A stretch of 64,000 nt of DNA from Dactylis glomerata (GCA_007115705.1 QXEO01001795.1:124001-188000); one strand, 5' to 3'; positions 45,063-57,703 are shown, counted from the stretch's first letter. The notes: generated by a model not told the origin, from the sequence alone. Made by a program: numbers and translations.

Positions 45063-48000
45063 TGTAATACCCCAGCTTTTAGGACAAAACGAAGGGTAGA
45101 TTTAGGACTATTGTGCATTCATTCATCTTAAAACCAGAGTAAATTTTTCGCAAATTCAAAAACTTGGGAGAGCAAACTTCTTTCAAATCATCTTTAGAGT
45201 TTAGAGGTGATTTGATTGCTAAGGGTTTTGCTAGGATCTCTTGATGTGGATGTTTAAGTGATTTTGGAATTTAAATTGATTGTTGAATTATCATAAAAAT
45301 TGAATATTTAATTATTAATAAAGAAATAACCCAATTAAATATTGAGTTGGATAAAATAAAAATAATAGAATATAAATTAAACAGAAATAGTACTTTATTG
45401 ATATCTCACAATTATACAAAGTCTTTACATCAATGTTAAATTGAAAAGAATATTACAGAAGATAATAAAATAAAAAGAAACCTAGTTCTAAACTATTTCT
45501 AATAGTCTTCATGAAATCCATATTCTAGATCTTCTTAAGCTGCAACCTGCAAAATAAAGTAAAAGAAACAAAATAAAAGGGTTAAGTGTTAGTACTCTCA
45601 GACTAGGGCAAATATTTTGCCATTGCATCATTAAGTATTTTGCCCAAGTGTAGAATCTGTTCTTTTAAGTCACTGGGGTACAAATCAATAGAGCACATAG
45701 CAGTTTCACAGCACGGCCAGGTGAGGATGAGATCAACCTGAGTGAAGCATGCAAGCACACAGCTCACAAGGAGCTTAGTCAGAGAACCAGGAAGGTGGTG
45801 CTGGCAGCACCACAGCAGCAATACAAACCAAGCTGCCGGGTAGATGGGCATCACCAGGAGAAGCAGCTCCCATTCGAAACCACAGGGAAACAACACCAAG
45901 AACATCACAGTTCTTTCACAGCACCACAAACATATCTGAAACCATCATCAAACACTATGGAGTCCATCTGAAGCTCAAGATCAAGCCCAGGAGGAGAAGG
46001 ACAGAGGACCAGCAGCAAGTCCAGGAGGTGAAGGACAAGCTAGGAGCTGAGCCAGGAGGAGAAGGCAAGCTAGAAGCAAGCCATCGCTAACAGCAAACAA
46101 TAGAAGCTATAAACAACACTATCACTGCACAACTCCAGGCTTCAGGTAGAAACCTTGCAAAGACATCACTGCTTGTGCATGATTCCAGCATGTGTTGTTA
46201 CAGGATAAGCCCTCAGTTTGGCAAAGAAATGCTTTGCCAAACTCATCATTGGGAATCATGAATAAAAGCCAAGTAAACCCACATCAGAGTATTAGCCTTA
46301 GTTTGCACTTCACTGGCACATCTTAAGGATCAAAACATCACTGAGAAGCTTGTGCTGGGCACATGTCCTATTGGACATGCACCTCAAACACACAAGGCAT
46401 GCTAGCATCATCAAATAAGTAAGCTGTGGGCACACAAGCAAGCTAGGCACCTCACTAACTATCACTAGCCTCAGACCAGCATCATTGGCTTAATTCCTAG
46501 GGGCAAGTTTCACCATAAATTGATCACAGAAGTTGTTGCTGGGCACAGGATCAGAAGATCTTGCACCTCAACACAACAAGCAGCTTAATTGACAGCAAAG
46601 GCTGTGGGCAGCAGCAAAATCATTTCCCTAGTTATAAATAACTAGGAATCATATTTTTACTCAAACTAATTTCACAGAAGCTTGCAAACACAGCAAGTCA
46701 TTCTATCACTTGGTTATCATGGATAAACAAGTAACAGAAGCTAGCACAGCAACATATTTATCACTGGACCAGTGTTAGCAGTTAACTGAATAACAAAATT
46801 CAGTTTGCTACCACAATACTGAGATACCATAAATCACAGGGGAAGCATCTAGCATACCATAATATAGAGCTAACTGAATGATTTCAGCATTGCAAGTATA
46901 CAACAAACCTTAACTGAATCTTGCAATTGAGCAAGGTTCAGAACAACACTTCGGTCAGTAAGTGTACTGACAGAGGAAATAGAGGAGCAGACAGTTTATC
47001 ACATGTTACAGCTCAACCACAACTAACTGAATCAAGCTTGCATCAAGCAGCAGCAGCACAGAGCAAGATCTGTGAGCCAGGCTCACTGTTCTTGACCAAT
47101 TGGTCAGAGAGCATGGCCAGTGAGAGAGGGCAGAGGAAGAAGAGGAGGATCACACTCACCAGGCGCCCAGGTGCATACCTGGCCGGCATGGCGAGGCAGT
47201 GCCCGCGCGGCCGACCAGGCGCGGCCGAGGGGAGACTTCACCGTAATGCATCGGGAGCACCACATCTGGCGCTTCCACCGGCGAGCACAAGCGGGGCGCA
47301 AGCACTTGAGCACCCTCAGCGTGCTTAGCAAGCTCCAGAGGCGAGGCGTCGCATCAGAGTGCTCGGAGGCGGCAGATCCCGAGCGGGGAGACCACCCCGA
47401 TCTCCTCGGAGAGGAAGCAGACGGCGATTCCATTTGGTGGAGCTGGTAGAGGGCGCGGAGGCGGGTGTTTCGCCCAAGGTGGCGACGGCGGAGGCCACCG
47501 AAGTTGGTCAGAGAGGCCAGGCGGCGGCGGCGATCTGGAGTTGCCAGTGAGATCGAGAGGAGGAGAGGGGAGAGCGAGGGGGGCTGGGCTGGGTCGGGTG
47601 ACCGACCCAGACCCGAGCCGGGTCGGCTTAGCCGTGCCCTAGTGTGCCGGTTTGGGCCAGTTGGCCAGCTGGGCCAAAATGGCTTTGGCCATTTATTTAA
47701 ACAAAATCTTGCAATTCAAATTTGAATATTATTTCCTTTTTGAATTTAATTCAAACTCAAAAACTCAAATACCATTGATAAATCAATTTCTTATTCTTTA
47801 ATGAAAGTAATAGCTAAATAATTCATATTTCTGAATTATTCTTTAAATCAAATTTTAAAAGCTTTTAAAATCTATTTTCAAAAATCTTAATTACTATTAT
47901 TATCAAAATTGAACTTCTTCTTTCAAAATTAAACCTTTTCCTTTCCAAATAACTCAATAAGAGTTTTATAACTTAATCTTTGCTCTCAAACTTTAATTAA

Positions 48001-49642
48001 TTGTCTTAACACTTAAATAGGGTAAAACACCCAATTAAAACTTTGTGTTTTATAAGAATTCTTAAACCCTAGCAAGTCTTGGGTAAAACACACAAATAAG
48101 AAAATCAAGTCCATGAATCACCATGCATAGCATATCATTGTGCATAGCATCCATTTGTTTCTTGAAACATTGTCCTTACCGGACAATGCTTGGATTTCTG
48201 TAGAACAAGGAGATCAGGAGCATCGCCAAGTATCCGACTCCATTACCTTTCAGTCACAAGGCAAGTTTATCTTGCTCATATCTCTTGGTTGCACTGATTT
48301 TGAAACTACTTGCAAAGTGTTGACTTCAAACTCTAACATTTCAAAAGGGATGGAAAACTTATTTTCATAAGTAATATGACTAGTGGTTATCGACCTGTGG
48401 TGATAATCTAGGAGGGCTGGCAGGTGGAACCACGGTAAGATTGTGGTGGTGGAGGTTCCACTTGCACGGGAAAGTAAACCTAGGATTAACTACCAATGCC
48501 ACAGTTATTCTTGTGCCGTAAACACCGTGTCGTCCAAGAGACTTGGAATGGGACGGGAAAGTCAGCTGTATCTTCTCTCGTTCGCATGTCAACGGGCAGC
48601 CAGTTGCCGGTCGCAGTAGATCTTGCGGGACTACTTGCACATGGGTGGGACACCTCAGTTCTCACGGCACTGGTGTCTATGATGGTCCGCAAGGGACGCC
48701 TAGGTACTTCATCGTTGGGGGTGAATATCAGGGGCACAACCTGCTTGCGTGAATTGGGTGGGCATGCGTTGTGCGGAGAAGGCAGTGATTGGCTTGGATC
48801 AATGACTGGGCCCCACACCAAGGAAGTGTGGACGGGAATATACGCCGGTTGTGCAGCAAGGCTTTGATCTCTTTTGGAAGGACACACCTCTGCAGAGTGT
48901 AAAAGGATGTGACATATTACCCCTTGTTCCGGGAAGGAGCTGCGAACGCGGCAGGAAAGGTGCTCTCAAGGCACTAATACCCTGTGTTGGCTGATGGGCA
49001 TAGTTTTCTAAAGTAAAAGCAATCTTTCAAGAAACATTGATAAAACCTTGCATAGGCCTATGACTCTTTTGGGTCTGTGGCTGTAGATAGTGCATATCAC
49101 ACAACTTCTCTCTAAAGAAACTTGCTGGGTAACGCTCGTCACTCACCCCAATCTCTTAAACCCTTGCTAGACTGTGAAGAGCTCGATGAAGCCACTCTGA
49201 ACGCAATCGAAGGCCAGCAGGACATCTTCTACGAGGAGCCAGATCTCTCTCGCGGCATCGAAGGCGTGGATTACTTCATTCGCTACGGAGCATCTTCAGG
49301 CGAGGAGTCAGAGTGAAGGAGTACTAACTAATAGAGTAGTATTGCAATCGAGGAACCGAGCAACTGTAGTATATGAATAGGTTGTTGAGTTCTTCATCTG
49401 TTTAATTATTTGAAGCTTTCCAGTTGCTGTAAACACTAAGCACTTGAGGTGTTCTATTTTCGAGAGCATTTCGTTATCATCACGTTTTGGTCTGTAATAA
49501 TATGTGGATCAGTTTGTATTTGGGCCCGCAATGTTTCTATTGTACCATTTTGAGGGATGTAATATTTGTGGAGGCTTGTTCCGCAAGTGTTATATCAACG
49601 ACTTGCATACTACAACATGCAGTGGTATGCTGGGTCACCGCA
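45063..49642 (+). mobile_element. 3-prime LTR (4.58 kb) of the inner Gypsy element
   Basis: Nearly identical to 34182-38750, with scattered single-base changes and a few short indels (for example an 11-bp difference near 47761). It ends GGGTCACCGCA and is followed by the CAACC duplication. Confidence 0.92.
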
Positions 49643-49647
49643 CAACC

Positions 49648-51535
49648 CTCGCAAAGTCAATCAAGCGGCTCATCAGATGACAAAAACCACAAGGCATGAG
49701 TGGAGGATGCAAGGAATATTATAACTCAAAAGAAGGTGAACAAAGCATGCTATGCGTGGAAGGAAGAAAACTACGAGGATGACGAGACAGAGATGGGCGC
49801 GCTATGCTTTACCCGAAGGGTTCGCAGAACGCGAGTACCCAAAGGATTCAAATTGCCACACGACCAACAGAAGTACGATGGGTCACAAGAGCCTAGATTG
49901 TGGTTATCAGATTACCTTCAAGTAGTAAAAATACTGGGAGGAACAAGGGCAACAGCAATGCAAAGTTTACAACTCCACCTCACCGGCGCAGCACGGTCTT
50001 GGTTAAGCACCCTACCCGGCGAATCCATCGGGAGTTGGGGCGAGCTAGAAAATCAATTCGCAAGAAATTTTCGTTCAACATACAAACGTCCAGCATCAAT
50101 CGAAGAAGTCAAATCTTGTACGCAGGGAAAAGGCGAAACTCTATGATCATATATCCAGCGGTGGAGTATAATAAAAAACTCCACAGAAGACGTCTCCGAC
50201 AAGCGGGCAGTAGATGCTTTTTCAGTTGGCATTCGCCGTTCAGATCTCGTGGAAGAATTGGGGAGAACAAGGCCCAAAACGGTGTCAGAATTAATAGAGA
50301 TCGCAAGCAGATTCGCTGATGGAGAAGATGCTTACAACAACAAAAGGGTGCGCTCACCAGAATTCGACAGAGCAAGCAGACAAAGGCGCAGGTCTCGCAA
50401 CGAGGATGGCTACGTAAGGCGCAACCAAGTAGCCGCAGGGTATGAAAGGGCAGAAGAGGAAGGAAACGAAAATAGAGAATACCAAGACAAAAGCAGTCGC
50501 AGAAGAGATAAGCCGAAATATTCTGATCCATCGGCAGAGGATATGCTACATAGACCCTACCGCATCCACTATGCATACTTAGATGGCAAGAGAGTTTCCA
50601 ACCACTTGATGAGAGACTGCAGGACGTTCCTAAGATTACAAGATGCAATGGAGTCAAGCCAAGGAGCACATCAAGGAAGCGTAACCACGGGCCAAGGATA
50701 TCAAGTACAAAGCATCGCAGGTTCGAGGGTTTATATGTTCGCGATGATCCAGCCTGTTCCCAAATCCAAGAAAGAGCGGAAAAATATATTAAGGCAAGTA
50801 AACCTAGTAGTATCGTCGCCACCAGCCACCACAAAATATTTGCGATGGTCCGACCAAACGATAAGGTTCAGTAGAGCGGACCACCCAAGGAAAGTACCCA
50901 GGCCAGGGCATGCGCGAATGGTGTTGAAGGCACAAATAGGAGGATATGCTGTTGGACGGGTGTTTATGGACGCAGGCAGTGGCATAAATTTGATATACGC
51001 AAGAACCCTGAAGGCAATGAGCATCTCGCTGGAATGGTTGAAGCCAACAGATTGCTCTTTTCACGGGATAGTTCCAGGAAGCGCAAATCATCCCTTGGGA
51101 AAAATTGAACTCGACGTTTGCTTTGGTGACAGCGATAATTTCCACAGAGAAAAACTAGAGTTCGAGGTGATGGACTGTCCCTCTCAATACCATGCAATCC
51201 TAGGACGCCCAGCATTTGCAAAGTTTATGGCAGTTCCTCACTACGCATACCTAGCACTCAAAATTCCAGGACCTAAGGGGGTCATCATAGTACAGGGAAG
51301 CTTTGAAGTATCAAATACCTGCGATAAAGAATTCAATAGGATGGCGCAAACCTTCGGCATGACAGCTGAATATGCAAGACTCAAAGGCGAAACATATCAC
51401 AATGTGCTACCCGATGTTGGTCGATCCTTTCCAGATCAGGCTTTCGACGCAACACAAGATTCTAAGAAAGTTTGGGTTCATCCCACGGACCCCAACAAGA
51501 CTACTTCCATCGCAGTAAACCTGGATCCCACATAG
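49648..51535 (+). pseudogene. Outer Gypsy gag (rest) and protease
   Basis: The gag frame interrupted at 34176 resumes. It is open apart from TGA at 49697-49699 and 50144-50146 and TAG at 51533-51535, all in one frame. Gag features are CFTRRVRRTRVPKGFKLPH, KYDGSQEPRLWLSDYL, GAARSWLSTLP and EELGRTRPKTVSELIEIA. A knuckle-like VSNHLMRDCRTF follows, and the protease shows VFMDAGSGINLIYA and AILGRPAFAKFMAV. Both TGA codons are one C-to-T change from CGA. Confidence 0.85.
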
Positions 51536-52645
51536 GAAAGTGCGCTCGTCAAGTTTCTCCGTGAGCGCTGGGAAATTTTTGCCTGGTGTCCTTCCGACAT
51601 GCCAGGGGTTCCCAGGGAACTCGTCGAGCACGCACTCAATGTGGATCCAAAAGCAAGGCCGGTCAAGCAACCTCTATGGTGGTTCGATGAACCCAAAAGA
51701 AAAGCAATAGCAGCCGAACTACACAGGTTAGAAAATGCAGGGTTCATCAGAGAGATCAAGGCATCAACATGGGTGTCCAACCTAGTCATTGTCCCAAAGA
51801 AGAATACAGAAGTGCGACGGATGTGCGTCGATTACACGTCCCTCAATAAGCATTGTCCCAAGGATCCCTTTCCACTACCTCGCATAGATCAAATAATTAA
51901 CACCACAGCAGGGTGTGCAAGGCTTTCCTTCCTGGATGCATATTCCGGCTACAATCAGATCAAACTAAAGAAAGAAGATGAGGAAAAAACAGCTTTCATA
52001 ACACCATACGGCGTCTTCTGCTATCAAGTCATGCCTTTTGGCCTCAAGAACGCAGGAGCAACCTATCAAAGGATGATGCAAAATTGCCTCGAAAGCCAAA
52101 TAGGCTGGAACATCCAACTCTATATCGACGACATCATCATCACCACAAGAAAAGAGGATGTTTTAATCAGTGACCTAAGGGAAACTTTCGACAACCTCGA
52201 CAGGTATAAGCTAAAACTAAACCCGACAAAGTGTTCTTTTGGTGTTTCCGCAGGACAACTTCTAGGGTTCTTGGTATCGACAAGAGGAATTGAAGCAAAC
52301 CCAGAGAAAATTCAGGCGATACTTACGATGGGGAAACCAGCCAAGCTCCACGAAGTACAACAACTCGCAGGACGCGTAGCAGTGCTAAGTCGATTTGTCG
52401 CACGGCTAGGAGAGAAGGCCCTCCCTTTTTACGCACTCATGAAGAAGTCAGATAAAAAATTCGAGTGGACAGAAGAAGCAGACGCAGCGTTATCGCAGCT
52501 GAAAAAAGTGCTTTCCACGCCACCAGTGATGGTCGCACCAAAGGAGAGAGAACCACTACTACTATACATCGCCGCTACACATCAGGTGGTGAGCACGGTT
52601 TTAGTAGTTGAAAGAAGTGAGGAAGGGAAGGCACATAGAGTTTAG
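51536..52645 (+). pseudogene. Outer Gypsy reverse transcriptase
   Basis: Same frame after the TAG. Motifs are MPGVPRELVEHALNV, STWVSNLVIVPKKN, RMCVDYTSLNKHCPKD, LSFLDAYSGYNQIKL, MPFGLKNAGATYQRMM and the catalytic YIDDIIITT, then connection domain sequence. It ends at TAG (52643-52645). Confidence 0.9.
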
Positions 52646-53386
52646 CGACCAGTGTATTTCCTCAGCAAAGTATTATCACCATCTAAACAACGTTACCGCA
52701 TTATCAAAAGCTAGCATATAGTGTGTTCACAACAGCAAGGAAGCTACATCAGTATTTCGCAGTGCATCCAATCATAGTGGTTAACGAAGCTCCACTATCA
52801 AACATACTGAATAACCCCGAAGCGACAGGATGTGTCTCCTTATGGGGAACAGAACTCTCCCCTCTGGACATCACGTACAAGAAAAGAAAAGCCATCAAAT
52901 CCCAAGTGCTTCCAGACTTCACAGTAGAGTGGTTAGAACTACAAAACACAGGACCACCTGATCTATCAAGCGTTTGGACAATGTATTTTGACGGATCAAA
53001 AAGGGTTCAAGACGCAGGAGCAGGAGTAGTCTTAATATCTCCACAAGGGGACAAGCTAAAATATGTGCTAAGGATGAGTTTTCCACAAGCTTCCAACAAT
53101 GAAGCCGAGTATGAGGCCCTGCTGTACGGTATGAAGATGGCCAAAGCATGCGGAGCAACTAGACTAAAAATATTTGGGGACTCGAATCTCGTAGTCTAGC
53201 AGGTGATGAACCATTGTGATGTCGTCAGTGACAACATGACAGCATACCGAAACTTGTACTATTATCTGGAGGGAACTTTCGACGAATGTGAAGTCTCGCA
53301 TATCAGTAGAGCCAGCAACGAGGAAGCTGATAATCTGGCAAACATCGGGTCTCAGTGCCTGCCCATACCGCCAGGAGTCTTTCGGC
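52646..53386 (+). pseudogene. Outer Gypsy RNase H, truncated
   Basis: After the TAG the frame continues as RPVYFLSKVLS. A small indel near 52695-52705 shifts it to VFTTARKLHQYFAVHP and then the plant-type RNase H: WTMYFDGSKRVQDAGAG, NNEAEYEALLYGMKMA and IFGDSNLVV. TAG at 53197-53199 interrupts it, and VSHISRASNEEADNLAN follows in frame. Coding homology stops at about 53386. Integrase is absent. Confidence 0.85.
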
Positions 53387-53437
53387 AATGAGGAAGCCGA
53401 TAATCTGGCAAACATGACAGCATACCGAAACTTGTAC
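53387..53437. repeat. Templated filler at the deletion junction
   Basis: 53387-53415 copies 53317-53345 with two mismatches, and 53411-53437 copies 53233-53259 exactly. The two copies overlap by AACAT, which both sources share. The outer Gypsy element ends here. Confidence 0.85.
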
Positions 53438-53662
53438 ATTTTTGTATCTTATGTAAAAAAGAAAAAAAAAGTCTCGTGCAACGCCTATTTTAGCATCAAA
53501 TTTATCTTTTTCACACATAACACAAAAAATTGTTGTTTTCTCGTGAAACAATTTTGTGAGAACATAGAATGTTGAGATCTACACACGAAATTTGTCGTCA
53601 AAATTTTATAACATTTTAATTTTGTTTAAAACATGTTTCAAAAACGGGGAGCATATGCTTCC
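53438..53662. mobile_element. Right half of the small unclassified element
   Basis: It starts in A-rich sequence (GTAAAAAAGAAAAAAAAAGTC) and ends GGGGAGCATATGCTTCC, partner of the left half at 32600. Together they would be a non-coding element of a few hundred bases. Confidence 0.5.
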
Positions 53663-56560
53663 AAGTGCCAAAACGCTACCCCCAGACAATCTTATTAAGT
53701 AATTTATATCTATCAAAAACTTTGTCCAGTCACAAAGTTCTCATGCAAAAACTATTAAATGGGAAGTCCTTGATAAGTCTTGGGAGATTATGAGGATGTT
53801 GGATGCAAATAGATAAAATCCTCATAATCTCCCAAGACTTAACAATAGAGAAATTATAAGTGCTAAAAGTTAAATGATATACCAAGTCCTCTAGCCTCAT
53901 AACAAACTACATATCAGGAAGTCCCTTGCCTTGATATACCAAGAACCTAGGCAAATAGAGAAAATCAAAATGTTAAATGATATATCAAGTCCTCTAGACT
54001 CTCTTGGAAGTTTTAATTTTAATGAAATCATATCTATTTGCAAAACTATGCTTGTGATCCCACTATCAATGTCAACCAAGTAGGTTCTGACTCTTATATT
54101 GGAGACCATGTGATTAAAGAGAAGATTGATAGGTACCATAAGGATATTCCACGGTTCCACCCAAGAATGGGGATGTATGGGAGCCTAAGATTTATATCAC
54201 AATAGAAAAAACCACTTGGCCAGCTATACTTCATCTAGGGCTAGTGTGTTAGCTATTCCCAAATCTTTGTGTGGTCATCTAGATTTAACCCCTATTAAAA
54301 ATGCAATATTGACTTATTACTTGTTGATTCTTCTACTAACCAAGGTTTATTAGGGTTAATGATGTTCTTGTTGAGTTGTTTATGAATTTTGTGCTTGATG
54401 ACTTTATTATCATTGATATGGATGGTAATATCCATAGGCCTATTATTATTGGTAGACCTGTTTTTTGGAACTACATGTGCTAGAATTGATGTCGATCAAG
54501 AGAATGTGAAGTTTCAGTTCCCACATAAGAAGTGCATGGAGCACTTTCCAAAGAAGAAGAAGGGAGCAGCGAAGAATTGAGCACTTAAGAAAATCTCTGA
54601 AAATGTTGAACCAAATTCATTTGGGTATTCTCTTGATAGCATGATTTATATGTTTTATGCACCAATGATTAACCCGTGCAAAAATAGTGGGAGTTGTTTT
54701 TCTAGTGAAGTTTTTACACATGGAAAGAAGTCAAACCAAATCAATATGTATCCAAGAGTGGTAAAAATCATAAGCTAGGGGGTGCCCAAGGCACCCTCTA
54801 TATGAACAAAAATCTTGGTTTGCAAATCTTCAAACTTTGTTTTTCAGCACTTTGAAAAAGTCGTTAAGCTTGGAGCATCTTGTCTTTAGTTTCAGTTTTT
54901 TAGTAGCATCTCTATTTTAATGATGACCACCTTTAGTATGTGTGTCATTAGATATATCATGAAGCTACTGAAATTTAGAAGGACAAATAGGTGGATGTTG
55001 AAGTATCGGTAAAGGAAGGAAATAGGTAAAAGAAAGAAAGGTATGATTGCTATAACTCCTCGGTATATCATCTTTTTTAAATGAATATGGAGTATTTTCA
55101 GTTGTTTCATTCACTGGTATTCTAAATGTTCTTCTTGTTATGAGTCTTTTCTTTTTGTTTTGCACACTTGGAAAAGGAACTATGCTGATAGACAAGGTTG
55201 CATTTTTTAGTGGTCAAACTTCTTTCTTTGCTAGCCTTTCTAGTCATAAGTATGTGCTTGTGCAAGCCAACTCCCTTTGAGCCAAGTTATTTTATGAGAG
55301 TCCACTATATAATACCTATTACCCAAGTAAAGTGCGCATGATGCTTTGGACCTTATGTTTCGGTTTACTATAGCTTTGTATACATGTTTATTCCTGTAGA
55401 GATGATTTTAAGTGTTGTAGTCTCCATGCTAAAACCTTGGTACTCCAATGAGCATGATAATGCTTGTTATGTCCTTTTTAAAATTACTGGTGCAAGGAAA
55501 CTTGCAAGGGATTCATAGTCCCAGAAAAAATAAAAATAAAAATAAAAGGGCACTCCTCCAAGTTTGCGAAAGTTTTGTAGGTACTCAAGAAATTCATTTA
55601 GCCATGGTATGTGAATGAAAAAGGTTTGGGAGTGCCGAAGTTTTGAAAAAAAAAACTATAACCACTTCTTAAGTAACTTGATTTAGCGGGAGAATCTCAA
55701 GTTTAATATTTATTTCTACTTGTACATGAATGTGCACATACAATTTCTCTAGCATCTATACTTGTGTATCATGATTAAAAACACTACTTCCCTCTGCGAA
55801 GGGTAAAGCCTGCTCCTTTCTGAGTCAAAAACACAAGAAGACAAAAAAAGTCTTCACAATTATATTCTTGACTAACATAGGAACCACACCTACACTTCAC
55901 TTGTACAAAGTTTGTCTCGTTATCTATCAACATATTGAAAGATTACTATGTGTGCAAGATATCTTATTGTTCTTATGCCTATGGTTGAGCTATACAAACT
56001 CTAATTACATGATCAACGATAGCTTGGATTTATATTCATCAATAAATTCTTAATGCCTTTGAGTTGCAGCAATAATAGTTTTTAACCATTGTATCTATAT
56101 GATGATAAATCCAAAGTTCATGTTATTTTATCACCTTTATGTTGCGGGATGAGTATAGGTTAAGCTTGGGGTTTCGATGCATGTAAAATACATCCATGAT
56201 CTTTATAATTTATTAGATATATTTCCTTTATATTTAATAGTTATCTAAGGTCTTGGACATGTTTTACAATGTTTTTGGGATTTTCCAAAGATTCCCTTTT
56301 ATTTTCAATTTATATGTAGGACAAGATTATCTATTTTTGCGTATCTTTTAGTTTCAGAAACCTCCTCTACATCAAACGGACCCAATTTTTTTATGGAAAC
56401 ACATCGGAGTAGAGGAAGAAGCCAACAGAAGACCGCACGAGGGCAATACGAGGGGGGTGCCACATGGCCCAGTTTCCTAGGCAGGGTTTTGGGGCCATGC
56501 CGGCTCGAAATAGGCTTTTGGGGCCGTGACTAGGCGCGTTTTTCGTTTTTGGCGCCCCTC
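53663..56560 (+). mobile_element. Remainder of the Athila-like Gypsy relic
   Basis: The stretch is AT-rich and decayed. A protease-like remnant at 54380-54580 reads FVLDDFIIIDMDGNIHRPI and IIIGRP, then after a frame change IDVDQENVKFQFPHKKC and a Lys-rich end. This matches the ILGRPFL...IDV..G pattern of Athila-like elements. The rest (54600-56560) shows no open domain but contains TAAGCTTGGGG, a motif common near the 3-prime end of such elements. No LTR could be delimited. Confidence 0.5.
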
Positions 56561-56854
56561 ATATTATTTAGGGAGGGTTATGAGGGCCATGACTGGGATA
56601 CTCTTACATGCAAGTTAATGAAGCACCACTCAAAAAACCTGATAAATAAGATATCTACAAATGTTGCGGTGGATGTAGGCACTCGTACATCGAATACAGC
56701 CGCGAAAAAACCACTTCCTTATACTCCATCGCCATACTAGGCATTGCGAGATGAAAAATGTCTTCTCTCACTCTGCAGTGCAAATAATCTGATCAAAAGC
56801 GCATCCAAAGTAATCAATGAAAGAAGTCGAAAGAACTTTTGAGCTGGGACTGAC

Positions 56855-57703
56855 CTAGACCACTCGCCTGTTTCCTTTGCATGAAACTCGACAGCATTGT
56901 ATAGTCTGTCAGGTGCGTACACTGTCAATCCAAAATTACAGCATGCCTCTTCGTCCTATCAAGTAAGAAATACAGGTTCTTAATCCCAATAATCAAATTC
57001 GAAAGTTTCTGACAATTGCTTTCTCATTAATGCAACAGCGCTTTGACCGCAAATATTTAGGGTGAAAGATCAGAGTGTTGAATCTCGAATAGGGAAGTTC
57101 TTGTCCCCTCATACTTGTGCAGATAAAAATAACTGATTAACCACAAAGAGGATAATTGATCATCTAGGAAGCAAGCCTCCACTCGTGCAATGCCTGCGCC
57201 TGGAGAAACAGGGCAGGACATTTGGGACCAGCCGATCGCCAGCCTGCTAGGTAGCCCAGATCTTGCTCATTGACGCCTGCCCAAAGAATGGTATTGGTGG
57301 ACACTGGACAGAGGCATGGCTGGGATCGGTAACCAATCAGCTGTTGGTGGGACTGGGAACGAAAATTTTGATGCTGAGACCGAAGAGTAAAGAGCCTCTA
57401 TGGGCTTGTGTTGCAAAAATATCATTTTGTATTTATCACATTGTACTCGATGTATCCCTATCTTTGAAAAATACCATTTCCCGAGTCCCCATACCGCATC
57501 ATAGTATGCGTGAAACTTAGAAGACCATGATAAGAGTAAGTGAATAATCACCAATAGGACGCCAAAAGAAAAAAACAACTTGAAAAGAAAATGTGTATGA
57601 ATCTACAAACACATGGCAGAGTAAGAATAAATTAAGATCTACTAGAAAAAGTTACCTCTCCATTAACTTTGCATCTCATGAACTCCATAACGTTTTGCTC
57701 AGC
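56855..57703 (-). pseudogene. Two putative exons of an unidentified gene
   Basis: A 48-bp minus-strand exon (57656-57703) lies between a TTCAG acceptor and a GAG/GTAAC donor and reads AEQNVMEFMRCKVNGE. A second exon (56855-56955, 101 bp) lies between a TGATAG acceptor and an AG/GTCAGT donor and reads DEEACCNFGLTVYAPDRLY then NAVEFHAKETGEWS. The phases join cleanly (phase 0). The sequence looks like conserved cytosolic protein rather than transposon protein, but I cannot name the family. No first or last exon is visible, so it is probably a gene fragment, perhaps carried by a transposon. The remaining DNA from 56561 to 57800 holds nothing else I recognise. Confidence 0.35.

Larger units (their letters stand above)
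34182..49642 (+). mobile_element. Complete chromovirus-like Gypsy element, TSD CAACC
   Basis: The element is 15,461 bp and flanked by CAACC at 34177-34181 and 49643-49647. Its two LTRs (4,569 and 4,580 bp) start TGTAATACCCCAGC and end GGGTCACCGCA. Between them lie a Met-tRNA-like primer-binding site, an accessory frame, gag-protease, reverse transcriptase-RNase H, integrase with a chromodomain-like tail, and a polypurine tract. The order and the tail suggest the Tekay/Del chromovirus clade, which is an inference. The coding region has four nonsense codons, all TAG, but no frameshift. By eye the LTRs differ at roughly 1.5-2 percent of sites in their first 800 bp, so the insertion is young. Confidence 0.92.
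32721..53437 (+). mobile_element. Outer Gypsy element with 335-bp LTR, 3-prime truncated
   Basis: The element keeps its 5-prime LTR, primer-binding site, gag, protease, reverse transcriptase and RNase H. Integrase and the 3-prime LTR are missing: coding sequence ends in filler DNA at 53387-53437 and then passes straight into the host element. A younger Gypsy element (34182-49642) sits within its gag. Removing that insertion rejoins the gag frame across one CAACC. Confidence 0.85.

Noticed and set aside
32721..53437. Integrated plant virus
   Set aside because: Domain order, LTRs, primer-binding site and target duplications are those of Ty3/Gypsy retrotransposons. No envelope, movement or coat protein reading is present.
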